In this document: positions 51,409-62,189 of the stretch, piece after piece
How the letters are laid out: the number at the start of each line of letters is the position of its first letter
How positions within the stretch are numbered: position 1 is the stretch's first letter
Assembly (NCBI GenBank): GCA_030998225.1
Contig: JAPYXD010000695.1
Location: forward strand, 4,507,001-4,571,000
DNA from: Diplolepis rosae
Lineage: Eukaryota; Arthropoda; Insecta; Hymenoptera; Diplolepididae
Length of the DNA: 64,000 nt
Direction of reading: 5' to 3'
Notes under the pieces: generated by a model
The model's database searches: none
What the model was told of the DNA's origin: nothing
The model's input: only the letters and a program-made list of their open reading frames with translations
Program-made: the position numbers and the translations under genes

Positions 51409-52521
51409 TGTAACGAGCGACTATAAAATCTCGCTCGAAGTCGATTATGTAATCGACCTATCGAATTGAACTCGCGGGATTATGAATTTCGTAATAAATA
51501 AAAATATGTTTAAATTAAGGAAACTCATGTCTTATCTAAAGAAATGAGTTTCCCACGGAAAGGAGCTGAAAATCATATAAAAAAGACCTTGGGAGAATCG
51601 TAGAAACTTTCTACCTATAGATATTAGTTATAAATAATAGATTTAAATATAAGCTTCATAATTGTATTTTCGCAGCCGTAAACATTTGGTTCGGCTTTAG
51701 AAAGTATTGTAAATTGTAAATTGTAAATTAGTTTTAAGATTTTTCTGTAAGTTATATATCACTTCTATGTATACTAGTTTTAAGGATAAGGAAAGGTTAA
51801 GTCTGGACGGTAGGATTGAATAAATTAAGTTAGGATAGAACTAGGGATTTATAAAGGTAATATTTATTTCTATTTCAGATAGGCAAAAACTAAATGGAAT
51901 GGTCAGCTAAATAGGTATAGGAACCAGTTAGTCACGTACACCTAAAAATATTTAAAATAGCATGTCTGGTCGCCAGAAGGGAGTAAAAAGTAATCCTTTA
52001 AGATTTACTGTTTTACTGCCTTCTCTTGCGCTTTCACTGCAAGCACCATAAAAAGCTTGCAGCTGAGAGGAGAGAGGCTGGGACTGGGGTTTTCCGAATC
52101 GGGCTTCTCCGGACTCGGTTTTCCCTGGTCGAGTTTCTCCGGGAAGTTGGGCTGGGCCTAGCGAGGGCCAGCGTGTGAAATTGAGAGAGAGGGGATGCGT
52201 GGGGGAGAGTTGTGAAAGGGGATGCGTGATTTGGTGGAGTGAAAGAAAAGTTAGAATATACCGAACTTCTGACGAGAATCGATCCTGTCAGTTATGACTC
52301 TGTACACTTTCGCGTAGGCCGGTATAATATTTTGATGAAGTCCAGACTTAACGTTTATAATTACGAACGTCAATATAATAAATACCAGTTTTACCCGAGC
52401 TTTGTGTTTTTCATTATTTTCCAATATTCGTATTTTCCCGGTTCTTTTCAAAGATTAGCACCGAGTAAGAATTCACCAATTACACGCGTCGCGTAAGTTG
52501 AACGTTTCGCGGCTCGTAACA
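51409..52521 (+). repeat. E1 3' LTR
   Basis: 1113 bp, beginning TGTAACGAGCGACTATAAAA and ending CGCGGCTCGTAACA. It matches the 5' LTR well except for scattered substitutions and the patch at 52057-52141. Its last base (52521) is also the first base of the AACA duplication made by E2. Confidence 0.9.
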
Positions 52522-52524
52522 ACA

Positions 52525-52816
52525 TATGGAGTTCTTAGACTCAGTAGACTAAAGGTCTATCCATTTGCACCTTTTACTCTGAACCGTAAGTGCGGGACGA
52601 GAGAGAGACGCACTGATTAAATAAACCAAGACAACACTACTTTATTTCAGTTACATCTGTTAATATATAGTTCTACAAGTGAAGAGATATCTCTGGCACT
52701 TCGCGTGTGCCGGCCAGCAAGCCACTAACTAACTAGCGAGTCGACTCCCCTGGTCGCGCGGTGGTATCCCCACTCCCACGGCAGGAGAGGGAACCTAAAC
52801 ACTAGCGCTCCCCACA
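52525..52816 (-). repeat. E2 3' LTR
   Basis: 292 bp; it reads the same as the 5' LTR throughout when compared by eye. Its outer edge touches AACA (52521-52524), which overlaps the last base of the E1 3' LTR. Confidence 0.9.
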
Positions 52817-52828
52817 CACTCCCCCCCT
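52817..52828 (-). promoter_or_regulatory. E2 polypurine tract
   Basis: On the minus strand AGGGGGGAGTG lies directly before the 3' LTR start TGTGGGG, in the place and composition expected for plus-strand priming. Confidence 0.85.
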
Positions 52829-52937
52829 AGTGACAACGAATCTTTAATTAATGACATTTCGTAGTTTGAACAGTAAACTTAAAACTAATTACATTAAAAA
52901 TAAGGTGATTGCAAGATCACATAATGGTTAGCGAGAG

Positions 52938-55900
52938 CTATTCTTTGGTACCGGCTGCGAAACGGACTGCTTTTTTTGAATACGTTTTTAATGCAGGAGT
53001 CGTTTCTCGGCTGCTAGCATGGGAGGAGGAAGGATTAGCAGAAACGTAATCAGGTACAAAATAGGCAGGCTTAATATTTTCGACGGATACGTTGCGGGGA
53101 ACTCCGTTAACATCAATCTTAAAAACGCGATCTGAGATGCGATCCAAGACCTTATGAGGCCCGGTGTACGGTTGCTCGAGCGACCTTTTGCTCACCGTCA
53201 CGCGTAAGAAAACGTGGGTACAAGACGCGAGGTCTTTATGTACGAAAACGCGCTTTTTACAATGGTGGCCAACAGGAACAGGCTTAATCTGCCTCATGTG
53301 CTCGCGAAATTCTTCTAAGAAGATTTGCGGATCGGCGGACTCGCAGTCAGGGAGAACGAATTCACCGGGAATCCGGAGCGTTGTTCCATAGACGAACTCG
53401 GCGGGGGAGGATCCAGAATCCATCACGCTTGAGCGTAGTCCCAAGAGGACAGTGGACAAAGTACGAGACCACTGAGGGTTAGCGTGGCACATGATGGCTG
53501 CTTTTAAACACCTGTGCCATCTTTCCACCATGCCGTTCGATGCAGGGTGATAAGCAGTGGTGCGGATTCTGTGTGAGCCGGTGAGGTTGAGCAGCGCGGA
53601 GAAGAGGCGAGACTCGAATTGGCTCCCTTGATCGGTTGTAAGGGTTTCGGGTGCTCCGAAACGTGAAATCCAACCGTCAACAAAGGCGCGGCAAACCGTA
53701 GTTGCTTCGATGTCGCGTAAGGGAAAAGCTTCAGGCCATCTGGAAAACCTGTCGATGATAGTAAGGACGTACCTGTACCCTTCGGACACTGGAAGTGGGC
53801 CGACAATGTCCATGTGGACGTGTTGAAACCGCGACTCGGGCGCGATGAAATGTGCGGGCTGAAGGCAGTTATGTCGAGAGACTTTCGACCTCTGGCAAGT
53901 GATGCAAGTTTTACACCAACTTTTTACATCTTTGCAGAGGTTAGGCCAGATATACCGTTTACGAATTAGCCTGTCCGTGGTTTTAGGGCCAGGGTGGGCC
54001 TGCGAATGAAAAAGGTCGAAGGTCCTTTTTCGCAAAGGAGCCGGAATGTAAGGGCGAAGCGTGTCCCCTGAGAGATCACACACGACGGTGGTGTGTTCAG
54101 GACCCCATTGGATCTTTTTTAGGTTAAGTGAGCATTTGGGGGAACTCAAGAGATGCCTGAGCTCTTCGTCGGCCTCTTGCGCCTGCGCTAACTCTATTAG
54201 GCTTATATCGGTGGCCAGACGAATAGATTCTATACGAGATAGAGAATCTGCGACCACGTTGTCTTTGCCGGGGAGGTATTCAATTTGGGTAGAAAATTGA
54301 GAAATAAAAGAGAGCTGAGTCTGTTGCCGAGGCGAGGCCTTCTCCGACCGCTGCGTGAAGGCGTAGGAGAGGGGCTTATGGTCAGTTAAGATTTTAAAAT
54401 CACGGCCCTCCAGAAAATGTCTGAAGTGTTTGATCGCCTCGTAGATAGCGGTGAGCTCGCGATCGTAAGCGCTGTATTTTCTCTGTGACGGAGAGAATTT
54501 ACGTGAGAAGAAAGCGAGAGGTTTCCAAATGTTGGAAAGTTTCTGCTCGAGTGTGGCGCCCATGCCCATATCGGAGGCATCAGTAAGGAGTCTCGTCTCG
54601 GCCTGAGACGAGGGATGACTCAGCAGGGTCGCATTGACGAGCTCCTGCTTGGTGCGCGAGAACGCTTCTTCGGCCTCGGGGGACCAAAAAATTTTACGCT
54701 TGTCATTTTTGCGAGAATTACGGAGGTACACGAGCAGAGGCTGCTGTGTTTGGGCGGCATGCTTCAAGCTGCGACGATAAAAGTTAACAAGGCCCAAAAA
54801 CCTGCGGAGCTCGGCCACGGTGTTAGGTTTCGGGAAGTCCGAAACTGCTTGGACCTTTTCGAGGGTTGGTTTGAGACCATCCTTATCGACTCTATAGCCG
54901 AGGAAGTCAAGTTCGGTTTGACCGAACTGACACTTAGCGAGGTTAAGCTGAAGCGAGAACTCTCGAAGACGCTGAAGAACGACGCGAAGATGCCTCTCAT
55001 GCTCTTCGAGCGTGGAGGAGGCGACGAGGATATCGTCAATATAAACAAAAACATATTCCAGATCGCCCAATGCTCGGTTGACGTAGCGCTGGAAAGTCTG
55101 ACCAGCATTGCAGAGGCCGAACGTCATGACCGAATACTCGAACAGGCCGAAGGGGGTAATTACGGCAGTTTTGGGAATGTCGTCTGGAGCTATAGGAATT
55201 TGATGGAAGGCCATCTGTAAATCGAGTTTCGAAAATATGGTTTTTCCGAAAAGGTTTGCCGAAAAATCGTGTAAATGTGGCAAGGGATATTTATCAGGCA
55301 CGGTGACTGAGTTGAGGCGGCGAAAATCTCCGCAGATTCTCCATGATCCGTCTTTCTTGGGGACCATGTGGAGAGGGGCGGCCCAGGGGCTACTGGATGG
55401 ACGACACAATCCATCTTTAACGAGCTTCTGGAATGTCTCTTTTGCAGCCCTGAGTTTTTCTGGAGACAAGCGTCTCGCACGCTCAGCAATTGGCGGTCCC
55501 TTGGTAATGACATGATGAAACACATCGTGTTTTTTTAGGTTAGGGGGACGAGCGGCCCCGGTTACTTCGGGGAATTCAGACAGGAGTCTGGATAAACTGG
55601 ATGAGTCACCTAACAAGCTGACTCCAAAAATGGGAGCAGCTTGGAGCCATGTGCCTACGGATAAGCTGGTCAGGGAATCGACCAATTTGCGTCGAGCAAG
55701 ATCGGGAATAAGCGCGTAGTGCGCCAGGAAATCAGCTCCGATAATTGGATATGGGACTGATGCAAGGTGGAAATTCCAGGTAAAGCTTCGACGAAGGTTA
55801 AGATCGAGGGAAAGAAGCTTTTTACCATAAGTTAAAACGCGTGAATTATTCGCCGCGTATAAGAGCAGGTCTTGAGGGGCTCCTATTGGAGCGTTCCGAG

Positions 55901-55985
55901 TTGGTAAGAGAGATACGTCAGACCCTGTGTCGATTAAAAAGGTTAAACCAGACTTGGAGTCCTTAACGTGGAGACGTTTTGACAC
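52938..55985 (-). CDS. pol: E2 pol (protease, RT, RNase H, integrase)
   Basis: 1015 codons counted from a GTG at 55985. The same frame stays open upstream across the gag stop (reading [16 protein letters not shown]), so translation is expected by -1 frameshift rather than from its own start. Domains: protease DTG (Asp19); RT with LDL at Asp255 and YIDD (315-318); RNase H with TDAS (Asp469) and TDHKPL; ADSLSR; integrase HHCC (His660 to Cys697), then catalytic Asp726, Asp785 and Glu821 with 35 residues between the last two; a GPH/KVLDR-type C-terminal module; a Ser-rich tail. No env follows. All visible catalytic residues are present, so this copy may be functional. Confidence 0.92.
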   Translation of the reverse strand: MSKRLHVKDSKSGLTFLIDTGSDVSLLPTRNAPIGAPQDLLLYAANNSRVLTYGKKLLSLDLNLRRSFTWNFHLASVPYPIIGADFLAHYALIPDLARRKLVDSLTSLSVGTWLQAAPIFGVSLLGDSSSLSRLLSEFPEVTGAARPPNLKKHDVFHHVITKGPPIAERARRLSPEKLRAAKETFQKLVKDGLCRPSSSPWAAPLHMVPKKDGSWRICGDFRRLNSVTVPDKYPLPHLHDFSANLFGKTIFSKLDLQMAFHQIPIAPDDIPKTAVITPFGLFEYSVMTFGLCNAGQTFQRYVNRALGDLEYVFVYIDDILVASSTLEEHERHLRVVLQRLREFSLQLNLAKCQFGQTELDFLGYRVDKDGLKPTLEKVQAVSDFPKPNTVAELRRFLGLVNFYRRSLKHAAQTQQPLLVYLRNSRKNDKRKIFWSPEAEEAFSRTKQELVNATLLSHPSSQAETRLLTDASDMGMGATLEQKLSNIWKPLAFFSRKFSPSQRKYSAYDRELTAIYEAIKHFRHFLEGRDFKILTDHKPLSYAFTQRSEKASPRQQTQLSFISQFSTQIEYLPGKDNVVADSLSRIESIRLATDISLIELAQAQEADEELRHLLSSPKCSLNLKKIQWGPEHTTVVCDLSGDTLRPYIPAPLRKRTFDLFHSQAHPGPKTTDRLIRKRYIWPNLCKDVKSWCKTCITCQRSKVSRHNCLQPAHFIAPESRFQHVHMDIVGPLPVSEGYRYVLTIIDRFSRWPEAFPLRDIEATTVCRAFVDGWISRFGAPETLTTDQGSQFESRLFSALLNLTGSHRIRTTAYHPASNGMVERWHRCLKAAIMCHANPQWSRTLSTVLLGLRSSVMDSGSSPAEFVYGTTLRIPGEFVLPDCESADPQIFLEEFREHMRQIKPVPVGHHCKKRVFVHKDLASCTHVFLRVTVSKRSLEQPYTGPHKVLDRISDRVFKIDVNGVPRNVSVENIKPAYFVPDYVSANPSSSHASSRETTPALKTYSKKAVRFAAGTKE

Positions 55986-56026
55986 GGCGTCGCCAAATCC
56001 GACCGTCTCCGAGCGAGAAGGCGAGG

Positions 56027-56905
56027 TTAGTTTTCCGAAGGTGAGCTAGATTTCCAAGAGCAAGGCTTTACGCAATTTCGAGCCGCATGTCTATATTTCC
56101 TATGGATGAAACATAGTGAGGACGCTGCAGGGCTTTTGGAGCGCCTGCGAGAGCGTTCGAACCGAGCTGAGGAGTGTGGTCGAGACTGTGAACGATAACG
56201 AGCTGGCCGGTTTAGACGGGCATCTAATTGCTCAAGTTTTTGGGCTAGAGCGTCCACCTTAGCCTCCAAATTAGAGGGGCCCGGTGAGGTGGTACGTCTT
56301 GATGACACGGCGGAGACCTGTGACTCTGAAATGGAGTAGGTGTCCGCGATCTCGTCAGCCGTTTGAGCTAGACGATTTAAATCGTTAAGACCGGTCGAAA
56401 CCAGGATTGCCCGATGATGGCTGGGCAAATGTTCTAGGAAAATAGACTTAATGACGGAGTCGTTACACTGTCCGTCGCTCAGGTTGCGTAAGCGGCTCAA
56501 AAATAGGGAAGGTTTACCGTCATCAAGGACCTGGCCTTTTAATAGGCGTCGCAATTTAGACTCGGCTGAAGTAGCGAACGCGTTGATGATTCTTTCTTTG
56601 ATTAGGCCGTATTGGTTAGCCGGAGGGGGTTCTATTAATAGGATGTCTCGAATAATGGCGATAGCGTCGGCATCGAGCGCGGCGACAACCGTATCAGCTT
56701 TTGTTTCGTCTGCGACTATACGAGCGACTCGGAGAGTTCGCTCGACCTGGAGGAACCAGAGGCCGGGGTCGTTACGAATGAACGGCGGCATTTTAGGAAC
56801 GCGATAATGATCCACTCTCGGGATGTCTACCTGATCACGGGGCGGAGCACGCTCGGAGACCCCGGGCGATTCGCCTCCCGACGCGGATCCGCCGTCCGAA
56901 TTCAT
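56027..56905 (-). CDS. gag: E2 gag with CHCC motif
   Basis: 292 codons from ATG at 56903-56905 to the TAA at 56027-56029. The first 40 residues are Gly/Ser/Pro-rich. Residues about 40-200 form an alpha-helical gag core ([14 protein letters not shown], then [11 protein letters not shown] and [13 protein letters not shown]). Then come a short coiled coil, an Arg/Ser-rich basic stretch, and a zinc motif of the form C-x2-H-x9-C-x3-C (Cys265, His268, Cys278, Cys282). This differs from the usual CCHC knuckle and is the CHCC form described for CsRn1-type elements. Pol follows in the -1 frame; the stop falls within the overlap. Confidence 0.9.
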   Translation of the reverse strand: MNSDGGSASGGESPGVSERAPPRDQVDIPRVDHYRVPKMPPFIRNDPGLWFLQVERTLRVARIVADETKADTVVAALDADAIAIIRDILLIEPPPANQYGLIKERIINAFATSAESKLRRLLKGQVLDDGKPSLFLSRLRNLSDGQCNDSVIKSIFLEHLPSHHRAILVSTGLNDLNRLAQTADEIADTYSISESQVSAVSSRRTTSPGPSNLEAKVDALAQKLEQLDARLNRPARYRSQSRPHSSARFERSRRRSKSPAASSLCFIHRKYRHAARNCVKPCSWKSSSPSEN

Positions 56906-57871
56906 GGTAAAAAATTATTTGCAAAAACTGAATTTCGTGGGAGGAAATAAAAAGTCGGTCGAGCAAGAGCGCGATTTTTCAAGACGGTTTAGCGCTACAG
57001 GGAAAAATTCTAGGCGGAATAGTTTCTCTATTGTCAAAGAGAGAGAAAAAAATTAAAATTTATAATTGAATTAAATTATAATCGCATCTCAAAACGTGTT
57101 AAAAGATTTGAATACGACGAATTATAATAATAATTATAATAAAATCACGAAGTGATTCACATTAAATAACAAAAAGGAATTAATTAAATCGCATAACAAT
57201 CGCAAAAACGCATTACAAAATTTAAAGGCGATGAATTAGCGTGATTACAACAAGATCATATAGTAATTCGCAAAAGTGAACGCGAAGTTAAATATTACAT
57301 GTAATGTAATCGAAGAAGGAAACGTACATTAAATACCTCGACCGATTGAAAAGAAAAAAGAATTTCAGAAAAAAGGAACTAACCTGAAACGGGAAACTGT
57401 ATTTCAAATTTTATTAAAATAAATTTAAATTAATCGTTTCGAGTTTAATCAAAATAAATTCAAATGGGTTATCCAAGAACGCTACGCGGTGTTCCCCGAA
57501 ATTTGCGCGGTGCGACGAATTAAATGTATTGTTATTTGCAGGGAACAATTCTAAGAATTGCCTCGGCCCAGACGGAATACGCGGAAAAAACCTGAATGGA
57601 TTGAACATTAAGCGAATTCGCGGAAAAACGGAATGCGGGTTGTTGAGCGAGCTGCGAGAATCGACGAGCCGATTCTAGGAATCACGCTGTTGACATTCGT
57701 GTTTCTCAGGTTATACGGCAATCTTGCCGGATCAACTTATAGAAGATAGTTTACATAACAAAAATTGACACTTGACAACGATAAACTATAAATTATAAAT
57801 AAAGGATATAATAGGCGGGTAAATTTGAAAGCCGGCTGGAACGTCGGAACGATGATTTTTCCCCTTTTTTA
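56906..57871 (-). other. E2 leader proximal to gag
   Basis: AT-rich untranslated DNA between the leader repeats and the gag ATG. I see no frame with a recognisable domain; a 64-codon frame at 57414-57608 is not supported by anything else. Confidence 0.55.
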
Positions 57872-57985
57872 CAGGAACAAGGCGCCGGTGACGATGGCTT
57901 CACGCATCCCACGGTGATAAATTTGTTGCAGGAGCAAGGCGCCGGTGACGATGGCTTCACGCATCCCACGGTGATAAGTTTGTTG
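57872..57985. repeat. Tandem 57-bp repeat in the E2 leader
   Basis: Two head-to-tail copies of a 57-bp unit (start CAGGAACAAGGCGCCGGTG, end GATAAATTTGTTG or GATAAGTTTGTTG), followed by the start of a third (CAGGTGCATGAG). It is untranslated and lies between the primer site and gag. Confidence 0.8.
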
Positions 57986-58105
57986 CAGGTGCATGAGCAG
58001 CAGGTTGTGGAGACTGCTGAGAGAGTGGCTCACTGGCAGGAAAGAAAACTATATAAGAGAGTGAAGACTTCGATGAATACTCATCTCTGATGTGTGGATC
58101 AGCTG

Positions 58106-58215
58106 CAGATGAGGAACTGCAGATTCAGGAACTGCAGGTGACAGGAACTGCTGATTTCAGGAACTGCTGATTTCAGGAACTGCTGATTTCAGGAACTGCA
58201 GATGACAGGGACTGC
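58106..58215. repeat. Tandem AGGAACTGC repeats in the E2 leader
   Basis: A run of AGGAACTGCAGATTC / AGGAACTGCTGATTTC units of 14-18 bp, at least seven copies in about 110 bp, next to the primer site. It could be replication slippage or a packaging or silencing-related feature. Confidence 0.75.
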
Positions 58216-58238
58216 ATTCCTGCAGGATCTCGACCCGC

Positions 58239-58258
58239 GAATCACGTCGGGGTCACCA
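58239..58258 (-). promoter_or_regulatory. E2 primer binding site, tRNA-Trp
   Basis: On the minus strand, just inside the 5' LTR, TGGTGACCCCGACGTGAT is complementary to the 3' end of animal tRNA-Trp. This is the same 18-mer as the well known avian retrovirus tRNA-Trp site. CsRn1-type elements are known to use tRNA-Trp. Confidence 0.88.
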
Positions 58259-58259
58259 C

Positions 58260-58551
58260 TATGGAGTTCTTAGACTCAGTAGACTAAAGGTCTATCCATT
58301 TGCACCTTTTACTCTGAACCGTAAGTGCGGGACGAGAGAGAGACGCACTGATTAAATAAACCAAGACAACACTACTTTATTTCAGTTACATCTGTTAATA
58401 TATAGTTCTACAAGTGAAGAGATATCTCTGGCACTTCGCGTGTGCCGGCCAGCAAGCCACTAACTAACTAGCGAGTCGACTCCCCTGGTCGCGCGGTGGT
58501 ATCCCCACTCCCACGGCAGGAGAGGGAACCTAAACACTAGCGCTCCCCACA
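58260..58551 (-). repeat. E2 5' LTR
   Basis: 292 bp; on the minus strand it runs from TGTGGGGAGCGCTAG to AAGAACTCCATA. The flanking AACA duplication supports these limits. If the LTR is instead ended at the CA dinucleotide, it is two bases shorter and the duplication no longer matches. Confidence 0.88.
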
Positions 58552-60025
58552 AACAAAGTCAGAGTTGCGCCTTCTGGTGGCTTGTTTTTTCGGTTTAAAA
58601 AGTTTTGAATAGTGAAATGAGTGGTAAAATAGTGAGAATATGATAAATTCCGATGGTTATTTACCGTTTCGAAGTTAAAATAATGAGTATTTCGTGAAAT
58701 ATTTCAGGCTTTGTCATGGCCATGGTTCTGTTTCCGCGCCAATTTTTGCTTTGTTTTTTCAGTGATCATAATTTATTACTAAATATTCGCTCGAGTTGTT
58801 TTTAGATCTATTTGTGTATTACTTTTAGGCTATTCAAGATAGATTTAATTTTTGGAGTTAGTTTTCAAAGATTATTTTATTTTGGAAGTGTCGTTTCATG
58901 GGCTAATAACTTTTTCTTAACGTTCATTTTATCGGTAAACGTGTTATAATAGGTTCAACATTGTCGAGTGTAAACTTTGTCGTTGAAGTAATTTTGTTTC
59001 TCTTGTGTTAGAAATCGCGGAAATTTAAGTTCGCAACAAATTCTTAAGTGCGTGGATTATTTTCGGGAGTGACGGTTCGTGAGAAATTAAAAAATTGTGA
59101 CGGAAGAAGGATTCTTAAAGATTCTTCAGGTTCTTTTAGCTCATCAGATGCATATTATTTTCTACCAAAGGTAAGGTTTTTATTCTTCTCCTACTTAGAT
59201 TGACTAGCAAATGTGTTACTGATTTTATGAACTATGATTGACTATGATCATTAAAAAATGAATTGCTTTTTAATTTGAAAGATATCGATATCTGAAATAG
59301 GATAACCATAATTTATTCATTCGTTGCTGCTTAGAGTGTAGGTGAGTTTTGATCAATTTTATACAGAAATACATGAACATTCTTCAAATTTGAGTTTTAA
59401 AATGCTTCGGTATATTTGATTATTGAATCGAATAAAGATTTTTTGAGACCAAGTTTTTTGTATAATTCTCAAGTTTTGATTATTCGTAGATATATTCATG
59501 TCATTATAAATGTTCCAGATTTTCAATACGATAAATTTATCATTCTTTAAATACAAATCTTTCAGAGTTTAATATTTCAGAATTCAATAAGAAATTATGA
59601 TGAAGGAAACGAAGTAATTATGCCCAACATTAAAAGTAGATATTTTGATTATACAGTTTTATTAAATTTTGAGGTTATAAATATTTTTCAAAAAAACTTA
59701 ATCATTTTGTGAACCAAAAAAGACATTTTCCGATGAATCATTAATTGGTAAAAGTGTAGAAATTCATAAAACGAGTACGAATATAATTTATTTTTAAAGC
59801 GCATTTGTTTCAATGAAAAAATAATTCTTTTTAACAAAAAAATTGGTTGCTTAGAAAAGAAACATTTGCGTGTAATTCTTGCATATGCACTTCGCTGCCA
59901 TATTTTGAGTTGAATAATAGTATATTGTGCAACTAGGGAAAAAATTGATTCCACGAGTGTAAAGTTTGATGCCCGGCAAAGCAAAGGTAACAACCACACA
60001 AGTAAAATTGATGTTTTTACCGTTT
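58552..60025. repeat. Right arm of the inverted duplication, part 2
   Basis: Continues the right arm after the LTR nest. 58552-59707 is nearly identical to 27833-28984 inverted. Beyond that, 59708-60025 still aligns with 27085-27600 inverted, but with many substitutions and several indels, including absence of the 204-bp MITE and of about 240 bp present at 27300-27540. The outer end is near CACAAGTAAAATTGATG. Confidence 0.85.
58640..59341 (+). other. Candidate untranslated first exon region, right-arm copy
   Basis: Mirror of the candidate at 28196-28895. Donor-like sites are AAAG|GTAAGG (exon side ends 59170) and GTAG|GTGAGT (exon side ends 59341), with an acceptor-like CTCCTACTTAG ending 59198. 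The 28-bp gap between the first donor and the acceptor is too short for a normal intron. No coding frame. The LTR nest now lies about 90 bp upstream and might have separated it from upstream promoter sequence. Confidence 0.25.
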
Positions 60026-60055
60026 CACACACGATTTTTTTCCTACTAGGGGGTC
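59918..60055 (+). repeat. Dispersed repeat copy at the outer right arm
   Basis: It starts AATAGTATATTGTGCAACTAGGG, has CGAGTGTAAAGTTTGATGCCC, and ends near CCTACTAGGGGGTCA. It is the same family as 10122-10218 and 26611-26820, and its partner in the left arm is near 27110-27190, so this copy was inside the duplicated segment. Confidence 0.55.
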
Positions 60056-60242
60056 AATTTCTCCGTAAATTTAACAGATATTTTTCTACTCTTTCCACAT
60101 ACACAATACATAAATGAAGACTTAGTTCTTCTTCCAAGCAGATAGCCATGAGTTTGATTGAGATATATCGAAATCTCAGCAATCAATGTTTTGATATGAA
60201 CGTGAAGTTCTAAACGTTCAAATGAACGAACAGAGAAAAAAA

Positions 60243-61603
60243 ATGGTTACTCAATTTTTGCAAATTTTAAATACCACACAATCCTTTTTTTTCATACTCT
60301 GAAATTGAGGGTTGTAAGAAAATACAGAAGCACCCTTAAAAAGCCACCCTTACTATAAGCAAACCGCTAATTGTCAAAAATGACGCAGTTGTTACTCAAT
60401 TTTTGCAAATTTTAAATGGTATAAAATCCTCTGTTTTTATACCTAGGAATCTGACTTTTGTAAGAAAATTCGGAAGCACCCTTAAAAGCCACCCTTACTA
60501 TAGATAAAGCATTAATTGTCCAGAATGACGCATAATTCAAAATTTCGAGAATTCGATACCGCTCCCCTAGCGGACCCGTGTTAGAAAACGGTCATAGAAT
60601 ACTCTGACCGTTCTCTGACTGTTCTATGACCGTTCTATGACGTAGCATTATTACGGCTAAGATCGGTGACAAAGACATTAAAAGCTTTGCAATTATGATT
60701 CTGTGGCGAAATTTGGATTAGAAGGTGAAGCAATAAATACAATTATCTTATTTTTCAGCGATAAAAACTAGGAATACATCATGTACCTGTCATTGAAGGC
60801 AGTGCAGTGGTTCACAATTGGCGGAACGTCTCCACCAATAGTAAACCTTCACGGTAGAGACGTTCCGCCAATTATGAACCACTGCACTGCCTTCAATGAC
60901 AGGTACATGATGTATTCCTAGTTTTTATCGCTGAAAAATAAGATAATTGTATTTATTGCTTCACCTTCTAATCCAAATTTCGCCACAGAATCATAATTGC
61001 AAAGCTTTTAATGTCTTTGTCACCGATCTTAGCCGTAATAATGCTACGTCATAGAACGGTCATAGAACAGTCAGAGAACGGTCAGAGTATTCTATGACCG
61101 TTTTCTCACACGGGTCCGCTAGGGTCGAATCCTCAAAATACAAAAAACACGAGCAAATTTGGTTCTACGTCCCCTTGAAAGGTGATTGGAGACATCATTT
61201 TTTCATTCTTTAGAATTTCAGCCTTGAACAGGGTGCTGGAAGAACATCGAAACGTCGGTGGGGATTTTGGTCAAAATTTGGTCTTGTTTTTTGTATTTTG
61301 AGGATTCGAACGTTTTCGAACTCTTGAAATTTTGAATTAAACTTTTGTTTGGATGTTTGGTTAGCACTGTTACGGGTTCTAGTTCAGGTTTCAAATTGAC
61401 GCAGTTGTTACTTAATTTTTGCAAATTTTAAATACCACAAAATCCTCTTTTTTTATAGTCTGTAATCTGACTGCTGTAAGAAAATTTGGAAGCATCCTTA
61501 AAAGCCACCAGTACTATATGATCAAACGACTAATTATCCAAAATTACGCAGTTGTTTCTCAATTTTTACAAATTTTAAATACCACAAAATCTATATTTCG
61601 GGG
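60243..61603 (+). repeat. Tandem array, ~148-bp unit, interrupted
   Basis: Units start near GTTACTCAATTTTTGCAAATT at 60246, 60391 and (after an interruption of about 860 bp) 61405 and 61552. Each unit continues with ATACCACAAAATCC, a T-rich patch, GAAGCACCCTTAAAAGCCACC and AATTGTCCAAAATGACGCA. The third and fourth units are slightly more diverged. The last unit runs into a 17-base G run (61600-61616). Non-coding. Confidence 0.75.
60567..61122. repeat. Near-perfect hairpin, 265-bp arms, 26-bp loop
   Basis: 60567-60831 and 60858-61122 are inverted copies with two mismatches that I can see. The arms contain several GACCGTTCT / AGAACGGTC units (three or four copies), so the outer part of each arm is itself repetitive. 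No coding frame. It interrupts the 148-bp tandem array. It could be a foldback transposon or, if transcribed, a precursor of long hairpin RNA. Confidence 0.85.
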
Positions 61604-61616
61604 GGGGGGGGGGGGG

Positions 61617-61842
61617 ATAGAACTCTGACCAGAACTCTTGGAACTTTTCAAAAATTGATTTTCAAAATTTTTGGGTAACTTTGAAGTCCCACAACTTTTT
61701 GGATTTTGACCTGAGAGAAAAATTTTATGGGGCTTTTTTGTAGAACTATTCCGGGGTGGAACAGAACTCTGACCAGAACTCTTGGAACTTTTCAAAAATT
61801 GATTTCCAAAATTTTTGGGCAACTTTGAAGTCCCACAACTCT
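61617..61842 (+). repeat. Direct repeat (two copies, 142-bp period)
   Basis: AGAACTCTGACCAGAACTCT through ACTTTGAAGTCCCACAACT occurs at about 61619-61700 and again at about 61763-61842 with few changes. Frames read across it on either strand are repetitive (SSKSSGQSS-type) and are artefacts of the repeat. Confidence 0.7.
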
Positions 61843-62037
61843 AGAACTATCCGAAAGGAGCTCAGAACTCTAAAAAAAGAGTTGCTTTTTGATAGTGTGG
61901 GTACAGCTTCACAGGCATCACGTGCCCCCATGATAAACTTTAAAAGTGTATCTTTTTGGTTCACGGAAACAGTTGTAAACCAATTTGTGTTAGTAATTCG
62001 ATTTTGACAACCATCATAATCCGAAATGATGAACCTG

Positions 62038-62166
62038 ACTCTTCGCTTCGCTCGCAAGTTTGAGCGCGACTAGGGCGCGCTATTTGATCATCACGCTTCG
62101 CGCTCCGTAATGCTCGATCGTCGCGCTGCGCGCTCCGGAATTTTTGAACGTCGCACTTCGCGCTCG
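62038..62166. repeat. GC-rich tandem repeats (CGCTTCGCGCTC units)
   Basis: Units resembling CGTCGCGCTTCGCGCTC recur four or five times with a period of roughly 27-36 bp, starting CTTCGCTTCGCTCGC. It is a CpG-rich island in an otherwise AT-rich region. Frames through it are Arg/Ser-rich and not believable as genes. Confidence 0.65.
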
Positions 62167-62189
62167 ATCTTGTGCTCTTCACATACATT

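Larger units (their letters stand above)
41902..52521 (+). mobile_element. Ty3/Gypsy LTR retrotransposon E1 (about 10.6 kb)
   Basis: The element runs 5' LTR (41902-43010), tRNA-Pro primer site, about 2-kb leader, gag, pol in the -1 frame, polypurine tract and 3' LTR (51409-52521). Terminal bases are TGTTACGAGC and GCTCGTAACA. The 5' flank ACAA (41898-41901) is matched by ACAA after the element once E2 and its own duplication are removed. No env-like frame follows pol. It is unusually long because of the leader and a large insertion in pol. LTRs differ at roughly 3% of positions by eye, so the insertion is not fresh. Confidence 0.92.
52525..58551 (-). mobile_element. Ty3/Gypsy LTR retrotransposon E2, CsRn1-like, intact (6.0 kb)
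   Basis: Read on the minus strand: 5' LTR (58551-58260), tRNA-Trp primer site, leader with repeats, gag, pol, polypurine tract, 3' LTR (52816-52525). The flanks are AACA at 52521-52524 and 58552-58555. The two 292-bp LTRs appear identical by eye, so insertion was recent. Both frames are open and the visible catalytic residues are present. The CHCC gag motif together with a tRNA-Trp primer site matches what is known of the CsRn1 clade. It is nested at the 3' edge of E1. Confidence 0.93.

Noticed and set aside
51013..52520. A possible env gene for E1, or for E2 after pol.
   Set aside because: No long open frame with signal peptide or membrane segment exists between pol and the 3' LTR in either element.
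54615..55220. A 201-codon plus-strand frame inside E2.
   Set aside because: Antisense shadow of E2 pol; the minus-strand frame carries all the RT motifs.
60243..61603. A CRISPR-like reading of the repeated units.
   Set aside because: The units are about 148 bp, contiguous and diverged, without short repeats and unique spacers, and the host is a eukaryote.
61559..61822. An 87-codon frame with SSKSSGQSS repeats.
   Set aside because: It only reflects the 142-bp direct repeat and the G run.
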